Source of the DNA: Pseudomonadota bacterium
Lineage (GTDB): Bacteria; Pseudomonadota; Gammaproteobacteria; Steroidobacterales; Steroidobacteraceae
Reading direction: 5' to 3'
DNA length: 12,029 nucleotides
Assembly: GCA_947454665.1 (NCBI GenBank)
Contig: CANGMU010000051.1
Coordinates: 1-12,029, forward strand
The notes beneath the pieces are model-generated. The model was not told the origin of the DNA, did not search any database, and saw only the letters and a list, made by a program, of their open reading frames with translations. Shown piece by piece: positions 1-6,149 of this stretch. The translations under genes were made by a program, and so were the position numbers. The stretch's first letter is position 1, and each line of letters opens with the position of its first letter.

Positions 1-806
1 GCCATTTCTCCCAGCATGGCGCGCAGCGGCAGTGCGGGCACGCGCAGCCAGATCGGCCGATGCAGGACGCGGCCCAGCGTGCGCTGGAAGTCCGCATGCG
101 TCGTGTTCTCCGGAGCCACGGCATTTACCGCGCCGGTCAATGATGCGTTATCCAACGCGTATTCGATGATTCCCACCGCGTCCTCCACGTGCAGCCAGGG
201 CATGCCCTGCTTGCCGTCGCCAAGGATCGCGCCGACGCCCAGCTTCACGGGCAGCGCGAGCGGGGGCAAGGCGCCGCCGTCCGCACCCAGCACGATGCCA
301 AGACGCAGGCGCACGACGCGCAGGCCCAGTGCCTCAGCGCCAAGCGCGGCGGTTTCCCAGTCCTGGCAGATCTGCGACTGGAAGATGGACTGCGGCGGAT
401 CGGATTCGCGGGCGGCCGGCGCATCGTCGCTGCCGCGGTCATCGATGCCGTAATAGCCGATCGCGCTGGCGCTCACGAACACCTGCGGCCGCTGCTTCAG
501 TCGCCCGCATAGCGCCACCACGGCTTCCGTCGTCTGCAGGCGACTCGCGCGCAACAGGCGGCGCCGTGCCGCCGTCCAGGGCGGGCCAAAGATCGGTGCG
601 CCCGCCAGGTTCACGATGGCGTCGACCGCCGTATCGTCGGGCAGCGCATCGAGACTGCCGATGACGGTGACGGCGGGCCCCAGCTTTGCGGCGGTCCGGC
701 GCGGATCGCGGCTCAGTACGGTCAGGTGGGCGCCGCGCGCCGCGAGGCGACGCAGCAGGTGTCGGCCGATGAAGCCGCTGCCGCCGGTGACGAGGATGCG
801 TTGCAT
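1..806 (-). CDS. TIGR01777-family NAD(P)-dependent epimerase (YfcH-like), 3' end cut by window edge
   Basis: This is a short-chain dehydrogenase/reductase of the extended type, in the TIGR01777/YfcH group; the substrate is unknown for this family. Reading the minus strand from the ATG at 806 gives about 268 residues before the left edge. The N-terminus has the Rossmann dinucleotide motif GGSGFIG at residues 8-14, followed by VNLAGAP near 65-71. SASAIGYYG (112-120) is the family's active-site Ser and Tyr region. LGIVLG, GDGKQGMPWLH and a final LGEMA complete the family pattern. Usual family length is about 300 residues, so only some 30 C-terminal residues should be missing. No strong ribosome-binding site is visible, but the start is fixed because the Rossmann strand begins at residue 3. 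The gene is divergent from the TPR gene with only 25 bp between the starts. Confidence 0.9.
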   Translation of the reverse strand, partial: MQRILVTGGSGFIGRHLLRRLAARGAHLTVLSRDPRRTAAKLGPAVTVIGSLDALPDDTAVDAIVNLAGAPIFGPPWTAARRRLLRASRLQTTEAVVALCGRLKQRPQVFVSASAIGYYGIDDRGSDDAPAARESDPPQSIFQSQICQDWETAALGAEALGLRVVRLRLGIVLGADGGALPPLALPVKLGVGAILGDGKQGMPWLHVEDAVGIIEYALDNASLTGAVNAVAPENTTHADFQRTLGRVLHRPIWLRVPALPLRAMLGEM

Positions 807-831
807 GCGACAGAGAGTACGATAGGGAGCC

Positions 832-1494
832 ATGAAAACGCTGCACCCTGTTTCTGTTTCCCTCGTCTTGGCGCTGGGCATTGCCTCGACGGCACAGGCC
901 GTGCCCGACGGGCCGCTTGAAGTCGCCACGCCGGTCGCCGCGGCGCCGGACGGCGCGATGACCGCACGCCTGGCCTACAACCTTGGCTATGACGAATTCG
1001 AAAAGGCCCAGGCCGAAGAGAAAAAACCCAAGCCTGCACAGGACAAGCTGAAGGCCGCCTTCGCGGCGGCGCGCGTGAAGTTCGAGGAGGCCGCCAAGGC
1101 GGACCCCTCGCTCAAGGAAGCCTGGAACCTCGTTGGCTATACGAGCCGCCGGCTCGCGGATTACGAGCGTTCGCTGGCGGCCTACGAAAAGGCGCTGGCG
1201 CTGGACCCGTCCTATGGCGAGGCCATCGAATACCGTGCGGAGGCCTTCCTGGCGCTGAACCGGCTCGATGACGCGAAGTCGTCCTATCTCACGCTGCTGG
1301 CTTCGGCCCGCAACCATGCTGACGTGCTGCTCGACAGCATGCGTCGTTGGGTCGCAGAGCGTCGTCGTGCTCCGGGCGGTGTCGCCGCCGCGGATGTCGA
1401 TGCCTTCGCGAAGTGGGTCGAGGAGCGCAGCACGATCGCCCGGCAGACGGCGTCGATGAACCTCCACCGCGCGGTGGTGCGCAGCTGGGACTGA
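832..1494 (+). CDS. Exported tetratricopeptide-repeat (TPR) protein
   Basis: The protein has 220 residues and is probably periplasmic. A signal peptide covers residues 1-23 (basic MK start, hydrophobic core, AQA before the likely cleavage site). Two clear TPR units follow: about 94-127 (AWNLVGY ... AYEKALALDPS) and about 128-156 (AIEYRAEAFLALNRLDDA). A degenerate helical repeat may cover 72-92 (KFEEAAKADPS). A Lys/Glu/Pro-rich linker lies at 58-72. The C-terminal 60 residues are helical and charged, with Trp at 173, 195 and 219. TPR folds mediate protein-protein contact, so the likely role is an adaptor or partner. Its stop codon shares a base with the start of the diheme peroxidase gene, so the two are probably co-translated and may work together (inference). 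AGGGAG at 824-829 is a close-spaced Shine-Dalgarno. No enzymatic motif is visible. Confidence 0.88.
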   Translation: MKTLHPVSVSLVLALGIASTAQAVPDGPLEVATPVAAAPDGAMTARLAYNLGYDEFEKAQAEEKKPKPAQDKLKAAFAAARVKFEEAAKADPSLKEAWNLVGYTSRRLADYERSLAAYEKALALDPSYGEAIEYRAEAFLALNRLDDAKSSYLTLLASARNHADVLLDSMRRWVAERRRAPGGVAAADVDAFAKWVEERSTIARQTASMNLHRAVVRSWD

Positions 1495-2423
1495 TGCCGG
1501 CGCTCGCCGCCTGGGTGGCCGCGGCCTGGGTCTGGGCGCTGCCGCCCGGCTTTCCAGCGCCTGTCGTGCCGGCGGACAACCCGATGTCTGCTGCGAAGGT
1601 CGCGCTGGGCGAGCGTCTCTTCTCGGATCCGGCGCTGTCGGGCAACGGTCGCCTGTCCTGCGCCACCTGCCATGACCCTGCCCGTGCCTTTACCGATGGC
1701 CTGCGGACATCACGCGGTGCGCAGGGCGATCGCCTGCCGCGCAACGCGCCCTCGCTGGTCAACGTGGCCTGGGCACCCGCCCTGGGCTGGCTGGATGAGG
1801 GCGTGACCACGCTGGAAGCACAGATGCGCAAGCCGCTCTTCGCGACCACGCCGGTCGAGATGGGCCTCGCGGGCCACGAGGCCGAGGCGCTGACGAGGCT
1901 GCGCGCGGATGCGGTGTATCGGACCGCTTTTGCCGCGGCGTTCCCTGATGACCCAGAGCCGTTGTCCATCGACAACGCGATCAAGGCCATCGCAGCCTTC
2001 GAGCGCACGCTGTTCTCGCGGCGATCCGCTTTTGATCGGTATGTGTATGAGGACGAGCGTGACGCCTTGTCGCCTGCGGCGAAGCGGGGCATGGACCTGT
2101 TCTTCTCGAAGCGCGTCGGTTGCGCGGAATGCCATGGCGGCCCTTCGTTCGCCGGCCCGATGCGCGCCGTGGGCTTCGAGACGGTGGCCCCGCTGCATAC
2201 CGTTACGGGCGTGTCACCGGGCCGATTCAAGGTGCCGGGACTGCGCAACGTGGCCCTCACGGCGCCCTACATGCACGACGGCAGCCTGCCGACGCTGCGC
2301 GCCGTGGTGGATTTCTACAACCGCGGCGGTGGGCCCGGCGCGGAACTGGCGATGCCGCGGATGTCGGCCCGCGAGAAAGGCGATCTCGTCGCCTTCCTCG
2401 AGGCCCTGACGGACGAGCGCTGA
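1494..2423 (+). CDS. Diheme cytochrome c peroxidase / MauG-family protein
   Basis: Members of this family are periplasmic diheme enzymes that reduce hydrogen peroxide or, like MauG and MbnH, oxidise a partner protein. The protein has 309 residues. Two heme c attachment motifs are present: CATCH at 56-60 and CAECH at 210-214. Other family hallmarks are GERLFSDPALSGNGRLSC before the first heme, RNAPSLVN, and VPGLRNVALTAPYMHDGSLPTL near the C-terminus. Met260 within PYMHDGS is a candidate heme ligand. The ATG at 1494 overlaps the upstream TPR stop (TGATG), and no better in-frame start exists upstream that is not buried in the TPR gene. From that start the N-terminus is hydrophobic (residues 4-16) but lacks the basic residues of a typical signal peptide. 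The real substrate, peroxide or a protein, cannot be told from sequence. The stop lies 1 bp from the stop of the convergent yceI-like gene. Confidence 0.92.
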   Translation: MPALAAWVAAAWVWALPPGFPAPVVPADNPMSAAKVALGERLFSDPALSGNGRLSCATCHDPARAFTDGLRTSRGAQGDRLPRNAPSLVNVAWAPALGWLDEGVTTLEAQMRKPLFATTPVEMGLAGHEAEALTRLRADAVYRTAFAAAFPDDPEPLSIDNAIKAIAAFERTLFSRRSAFDRYVYEDERDALSPAAKRGMDLFFSKRVGCAECHGGPSFAGPMRAVGFETVAPLHTVTGVSPGRFKVPGLRNVALTAPYMHDGSLPTLRAVVDFYNRGGGPGAELAMPRMSAREKGDLVAFLEALTDER

Positions 2424-2424
2424 C

Positions 2425-3003
2425 TCAGTTGACCTTGTTCGCCTCGACCGAGATGCGCAGCGTGATGTCCATCTTGAAGCCCAGGTCCTTGCCGTAGGCG
2501 ATGCCGAAGGCTTCGCGGTTGAAGGTGCCCGAGGCATCCGCGCCGCAGGTGTCCTTCTTCGTGAACTCGATGTACTTGCACAGGAAGCTGTTGATCTTCA
2601 GCGTCACCGGCTTGGTCACGCCGTGCAGTGTCAGCTCGCCCTGTACCTCGGTCGGCGTGTCGCCCTGGAACTTGGCGAGCTTGCCCTTGAAGGTGGCCGT
2701 CGGGTATTTGGCCGCGTCGAGCAGGTCCGGCGAGGTTGCGTGTTCGTTCATCGCATCCAGGCCCATGTCGATCGACTTCGTCTCGATGGTCACTTCGACC
2801 GTGCCGCTCCGCGCTTCTTTGTCGTAAACGACCGTGCCGGAACTGCGGTTGAACTTGCCGCGCCAGATCGAGAGTCCACCGAAGTGATCTGCCTCGAAGG
2901 CCGGGTAGCTGTGCGCCGGATCGATCTTGTAGGTCACCGGTGCGGCGAATGCGCCGACCGTGATGAGGCTGGCGGCGGCAAACGCGAAGACGGACTTCTT
3001 CAT
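2425..3003 (-). CDS. YceI-family periplasmic protein (lipid/isoprenoid-binding lipocalin-like fold)
   Basis: The protein has 192 residues, the usual YceI length. A signal peptide with a lysine start (MKKS) ends at about AFA (residues 18-20), placing it in the periplasm. YceI proteins form a beta-barrel that binds a long polyisoprenoid or similar lipid; some sit near cytochrome or quinone genes. Family signatures seen are YKIDPAHS (25-32), the F-x-R-x-x-G strand near 51-56, the KSIDMGLDAMNEH segment, KYPTATFKG, GELTLHGVTKPV and the FNREAFGI/YG end. Cys142 and Cys153 flank a short segment before GADASGTFNRE and could form a disulfide. A good Shine-Dalgarno (AAGGAA) lies 5 nt upstream of the ATG. 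The gene stands alone on the minus strand, tail to tail with the diheme peroxidase gene and divergent from the cupin gene across 64 bp. The actual ligand is unknown. Confidence 0.92.
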   Translation of the reverse strand: MKKSVFAFAAASLITVGAFAAPVTYKIDPAHSYPAFEADHFGGLSIWRGKFNRSSGTVVYDKEARSGTVEVTIETKSIDMGLDAMNEHATSPDLLDAAKYPTATFKGKLAKFQGDTPTEVQGELTLHGVTKPVTLKINSFLCKYIEFTKKDTCGADASGTFNREAFGIAYGKDLGFKMDITLRISVEANKVN

Positions 3004-3053
3004 GCGGGTTCCTTGGTAAGGTGCGCGGCGGGGACGTCACGATAGCGCAAGCA

Positions 3054-3061
3054 GAGGGTGG
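3054..3061 (+). promoter_or_regulatory. Ribosome-binding site of the cupin_5 gene
   Basis: GAGGGTGG ends 6 nt before the ATG at 3068 and supports that start. The 64-bp divergent spacer 3004-3067 must also carry both promoters. I see no convincing -35/-10 pair in it on either strand. Confidence 0.65.
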
Positions 3062-3067
3062 TGCGAC

Positions 3068-3556
3068 ATGACGACGGCACGGGCGGAACAGCTCCGCGCG
3101 ACTCTGCGGCTGGAGCCGCATCCGGAAGGCGGCCATTTCCGCGAGATCTATCGATCAGCCGACCGCGTCCAGCCGGCTGACGGACGGCCACTGCGCAATG
3201 CGGTCACGACGATCTTCTTCCTGCTGCAGGCCGGCGAGCAGAGCCGCTGGCACCGCGTGACGTCGGACGAGGTCTGGCATTACTACGAGGGCGAGGGGCT
3301 CGAACTGCTCGTCGCCCCGCCGACGATGGATCGCGTCGCGCGCCTGGTGTTGGGGCCCGTCGGTGACGCGCAGCGACCGGTGTTCACGGTGCCGGCCCAC
3401 TGGTGGCAGGCGGCGCGTCCGCTGGGCCGCCATGCGCTCATGGGCTGCACGGTCGGGCCCGGTTTTGATTTCGCGGACTTCAGCTTCCTGCGTGACGACG
3501 AAACCCTGAGCCAGCGGTTGCGTGCGATCGACGCGCCCGCCGCGGCACTCATCTAG
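3068..3556 (+). CDS. Cupin_5 (DUF985) family protein
   Basis: The protein has 162 residues, normal for cupin_5 proteins, which are small single-domain beta-barrel proteins of unknown cellular role, some resembling sugar epimerases. Recognisable blocks in order: HPEGGHFREIYRS (18-30), RNAVTTIFFLLQ (43-54), SRWHRVTSDEVWHYYEG (59-75) and VPAHWWQAARPLG (108-120). The block GCTVGPGFDFADFSF (126-140) ends the domain. His62, Glu68 and His71 in the central block and His111 sit where cupins usually place metal or substrate ligands. There is no signal peptide, so it is cytoplasmic. It is followed after 23 bp by the YCII gene on the same strand, and the two probably share a transcript. The family assignment is firm, but no reaction can be assigned. 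Confidence 0.9.
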   Translation: MTTARAEQLRATLRLEPHPEGGHFREIYRSADRVQPADGRPLRNAVTTIFFLLQAGEQSRWHRVTSDEVWHYYEGEGLELLVAPPTMDRVARLVLGPVGDAQRPVFTVPAHWWQAARPLGRHALMGCTVGPGFDFADFSFLRDDETLSQRLRAIDAPAAALI

Positions 3557-3557
3557 G

Positions 3558-3570
3558 CCGGCAAGGCCGG
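3558..3570 (+). promoter_or_regulatory. Short perfect hairpin between the cupin and YCII genes
   Basis: The stem CCGGC/GCCGG encloses the 3-nt loop AAG. It begins 1 nt after the cupin stop codon and abuts the downstream Shine-Dalgarno (GGGAGA, 3569-3574), overlapping it by two bases. No T-tract follows, so it is not a standard intrinsic terminator. It could slow ribosome access to the YCII gene or protect the mRNA end. Its role is inferred only. Confidence 0.35.
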
Positions 3571-3579
3571 GAGAATTCC

Positions 3580-3885
3580 ATGTCGAGACTGTTCCTGCTG
3601 CGTTTCACCGACAAGCCGGATTCCCTCGCGATCCGAAAGCAGCACATGACCGCGCATGTCGCCTGGCTCGATTCGCACGCGGAGGCGGTGATCGTGGCCG
3701 GCACGATGCGTGTGGCCGAGACTGATCCGCCCCTCGCGGCGATCTGGATCGTGCGCGCGGAGAGTTCCGAGGCCGTGCTGGCGATGTCTGACAGCGATCC
3801 GTTCTGGGTGAACGGGCTGCGCGCGACGCGCGAGGTCTTCCTGTATCGCGCGCACAGCGCGATCCCGGTGCTCAACGCTGATTGA
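3580..3885 (+). CDS. YCII-domain (YciI-like) small protein
   Basis: This 101-residue protein has the YCII ferredoxin-like alpha-beta fold. Seen are the N-terminal strand LFLLRFTDKP, the helix with QHMTAHVAWLDSH (21-33), the strand VIVAGTMR (37-44), AAIWIVRAES, and SDSDPFWVNGL near 71-81. His22 or His26 may correspond to the conserved His of the family's proposed His-Asp active site; a clear Asp partner is not obvious. YciI-type proteins are small cytoplasmic proteins, some acting as hydrolases or as partners of dehydrogenases, but most are uncharacterised. The Shine-Dalgarno GGGAGA lies 5 nt before the ATG. Its stop TGA is immediately followed by the reverse-strand stop of the oxidoreductase gene, the two forming the palindrome TGATCA. 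Confidence 0.85.
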   Translation: MSRLFLLRFTDKPDSLAIRKQHMTAHVAWLDSHAEAVIVAGTMRVAETDPPLAAIWIVRAESSEAVLAMSDSDPFWVNGLRATREVFLYRAHSAIPVLNAD

Positions 3886-4902
3886 TCAGTCCCAGCCCTC
3901 GAGCACCAGTTTGCCGAGGGTGTGCGTCGTTTCCAATTGCGCATGCGCGCGGCGCAGGTTGGCTGCATTGATCGGGCCCAGGGTCGCGCTGCGCGTCGTG
4001 TGCAGCCGGCCGACGTCGAACAGGGCCGCAGCCTCCGTGAGCAGCTGGTGCTGGGCGATCATGTCGGGTGGTTGGTACACCGGTCGCGTGAACATGTATT
4101 CGTGGCTGTAACGCAGCGACTTCTGTCGGAACAGGCCCATGTCCACCGGCACGCGTGGCGCGAGGATCGTGCAGAAGCCGCCCTGCGGCGTCAGCAGGCC
4201 CGTCACGGTCTCGAGATAGGCTTCAGGCTGCGCGCAGCAGAACACGAAATCGATCGCGTCGATGCCGAGCGCAGCGAGCTGGCCCTTGATGTCGCCGTCG
4301 TGGCGGATCACGTGGTCCGCGCCGAAGCGCTGGCACTGCGCGATGCTTTCCGGCCGTGAGGCCGTGGCGATCACCGTGAGGCCGGCGAGCTTGGCGAGCT
4401 GTGTCGCGATGCTGCCGACGCCGCCCGCGCCGCCGATCAAGAGCAGGCGCTTGCCGTGGCTCGATCCATCCCGCTTCACGCGCAGTTGTTCGTGCAGCGC
4501 TTCCCAGGCGGTGATCAGCGTCAGCGGCATCGCCGCCGCATCGGCCCAGGACAGCGCGCTGGGCTTTGGGCCCACGATGCGTTCGTCGACGAGTTGGTGT
4601 TGCGCGTTGCTGCCCTGCCGGTTCACGGCGCCGGCATACCAGACCGCATCGCCCGGCTTGAACAGCTCGCAGGCCGGGCCGGTCTCGCGCACCACGCCCG
4701 CGGCGTCATAGCCCAGGATGCGTGTGCCGAAATCCGCCGGGCCCTGGTCGCGCCTCACGCGGAAATCCACTGGATTCACGGAGACGGCGCGGACCTCGAC
4801 CAGCAGGTCGCGTCCAGCCGGCGAAGGCGTTGGCGTCTCGAAATCGATCAGCGATTCCGGGTCCGTGGCGGGCAGTGAACGCGTGAATCCGACGGCTTTC
4901 AT
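3886..4902 (-). CDS. MDR-superfamily NAD(P)H oxidoreductase (zinc-type alcohol dehydrogenase-like / quinone oxidoreductase-like)
   Basis: The protein has 338 residues and is a medium-chain dehydrogenase/reductase. The N-terminal GroES-like domain includes VEVRAVSVNPVDFRVR (35-50) and LGYDAAGVV (63-71). The nucleotide-binding motif is GGAGGVGS at 157-164. Annotations of this family often say zinc-binding, but the catalytic GHE motif is replaced by GYD and no four-cysteine structural zinc lobe is present. It is therefore probably a zinc-free NADPH:quinone or enone/aldehyde reductase. The ATG at 4902 overlaps the TGA of the upstream flavoprotein gene (ATGA). It has its own Shine-Dalgarno GGAG at 4909-4912, 6 nt upstream, so translational coupling is likely. 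The open frame extends further upstream, but only as a shadow inside the flavoprotein gene. Substrate unknown. Confidence 0.9.
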   Translation of the reverse strand: MKAVGFTRSLPATDPESLIDFETPTPSPAGRDLLVEVRAVSVNPVDFRVRRDQGPADFGTRILGYDAAGVVRETGPACELFKPGDAVWYAGAVNRQGSNAQHQLVDERIVGPKPSALSWADAAAMPLTLITAWEALHEQLRVKRDGSSHGKRLLLIGGAGGVGSIATQLAKLAGLTVIATASRPESIAQCQRFGADHVIRHDGDIKGQLAALGIDAIDFVFCCAQPEAYLETVTGLLTPQGGFCTILAPRVPVDMGLFRQKSLRYSHEYMFTRPVYQPPDMIAQHQLLTEAAALFDVGRLHTTRSATLGPINAANLRRAHAQLETTHTLGKLVLEGWD

Positions 4903-6134
4903 GGGGATCTCCGCAGGGTGTCGATGAGCCGCTCCGCAGCCTGGGTGCCAGACAGCCAGGCGCCATGGAGCGTGCCGTAATGGTGGACGTCGCAGGCTTC
5001 GCCTGCGAAATGCAGGCGTGGGGAAACGGGCGTGGCGAGGACTTCGCGCTGGGTGGCGCAACCGGGCAATGCCGCGCTGTAGCTGCCGCCTGCGAAGGGG
5101 TCGGCATCCCAGCCGGTGACAAGCGTCGCGCGGATGCGCGTCGACAGCTCATGACCGAAGCACTGCACGAGCGCATCACGCGCGTATTCGGCGAGGCCAC
5201 CTTGGGCTTCAAGTTCGCGCGAGAGATCGCCGCCGAAGTAGGTCATGACCAGCGGCTGGTCCGCCGACCGGATGCCGAAGTGCACGGTACGCGAGCGGTC
5301 GGCGTGAACGAGGCAATGCGTGGGCTCGTGCCAGGGCAGATCGGCGTCGTCGAAGCGGAAGAAGACCTTGTTGTTGCTGCCGAGCGGCAGTGATTCGATT
5401 GCGTTCCTGTGCGCGGCCGGCAGCGGCGGTGTGAAGCGGATCGCTTCGCGTGCCAGCACCGACGTGGGCAAGGTGACGATGGCGGCGCGCGCCTCGACCA
5501 GGCCACGCGAGGTCGTGATGCGTACGCCGTCGTCGTCCCAGTCGATCGCCGTCACGGTCGTGTCCAGCGATACGGCCAGGCCTTCTGCAGCGCCGGCGAT
5601 GACGCTGCCCAGCCCCTCGGCCACTGCCCAGTCCGCGTTGGAGTCGGCATAGCGCGCGATATCGAGGCTGGACACGGCGCAGCTCTCGACGCCCATGATC
5701 CAGGTCATCACGGCATCGAAGCGCCGCCGGAAGGGCTCATCCGCCAGCAGCCGCGAGACCGGCACGTCAAGACCGCCTTCGGCGGCAGCCTCGAGCAGGG
5801 ACCAGCAGCGCTCGAAACCGGCTTCCGAGTCGGCGCGTGACGCGTCATCCGGCACGCGTCCGCCGACCAGGCCGCGTGCGCCCCAACCCGGGTCGCGCTC
5901 GATGATCCTGCGGCCTTGCGCGCGGGCGATGCCCGTCCAGCGGTTTTCGTCTGCGAAATGCAGCCAGGCGGCGCCCAGGTCCGCGGGGACGCCCAAGGTC
6001 GTGCTGTCAGTGTATGCGCGGCCGCCGACGCGCTGGCGCGCTTCCAGCAGCTGGACGGCGAGTCCCGCGTCACGCAGGGCCCGCGCTGCGGCAATGCCGG
6101 CGCCGCCGGCGCCGATGACGGCGACATCGATCAT
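4899..6134 (-). CDS. Flavin-containing amine oxidase-like FAD-dependent oxidoreductase
   Basis: The protein has 411 residues from the ATG at 6134; an in-frame ATG at 6143 would add three (MVL). It belongs to the amino_oxidase family (monoamine/polyamine oxidase type). Seen are the Rossmann FAD motif GAGGAG at 8-13, Glu31 for the FAD ribose, and RVGGRAYT (35-42). Further on come LPTSVLA, LPLGSNNKVFFRF, and the C-terminal FAD-binding block LHFAGEACDVHHYGTLHGAW. Family members oxidise amines, polyamines or related compounds to imines or aldehydes with release of hydrogen peroxide. No signal peptide is seen, so it is probably cytoplasmic. Its stop overlaps the start of the oxidoreductase gene by 4 bp, so the two are likely one unit. 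The N-terminus is fixed by the FAD motif, leaving at most 15 bp to the divergent carbonic anhydrase start. No convincing Shine-Dalgarno is visible for either start. Confidence 0.9.
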   Translation of the reverse strand: MIDVAVIGAGGAGIAAARALRDAGLAVQLLEARQRVGGRAYTDSTTLGVPADLGAAWLHFADENRWTGIARAQGRRIIERDPGWGARGLVGGRVPDDASRADSEAGFERCWSLLEAAAEGGLDVPVSRLLADEPFRRRFDAVMTWIMGVESCAVSSLDIARYADSNADWAVAEGLGSVIAGAAEGLAVSLDTTVTAIDWDDDGVRITTSRGLVEARAAIVTLPTSVLAREAIRFTPPLPAAHRNAIESLPLGSNNKVFFRFDDADLPWHEPTHCLVHADRSRTVHFGIRSADQPLVMTYFGGDLSRELEAQGGLAEYARDALVQCFGHELSTRIRATLVTGWDADPFAGGSYSAALPGCATQREVLATPVSPRLHFAGEACDVHHYGTLHGAWLSGTQAAERLIDTLRRSP

Positions 6135-6138
6135 AAGT

Positions 6139-6146
6139 ACCATGGT
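6139..6146. promoter_or_regulatory. Small palindrome between two divergent start codons
   Basis: ACCATGGT is a perfect 8-bp palindrome. Extended to 6137-6148 it has a single mismatched pair. It contains start-like ATGs on both strands and lies within the 15 bp separating the flavoprotein and carbonic anhydrase starts. It could be chance, a binding site, or part of overlapping leaderless starts. Confidence 0.2.
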
Positions 6147-6149
6147 GCC

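Noticed and set aside
439..1467. 342-codon minus-strand open frame across the epimerase and TPR genes
   Set aside because: It runs through two well-supported genes in a shifted frame; the translated part over the epimerase is the same DNA read out of frame.
832..2423. Idea that the TPR/diheme pair is an MbnP/MbnH-type system
   Set aside because: The TPR protein has no resemblance to the copper-binding MbnP protein and no cysteines, so the analogy holds only at the level of an adjacent partner.
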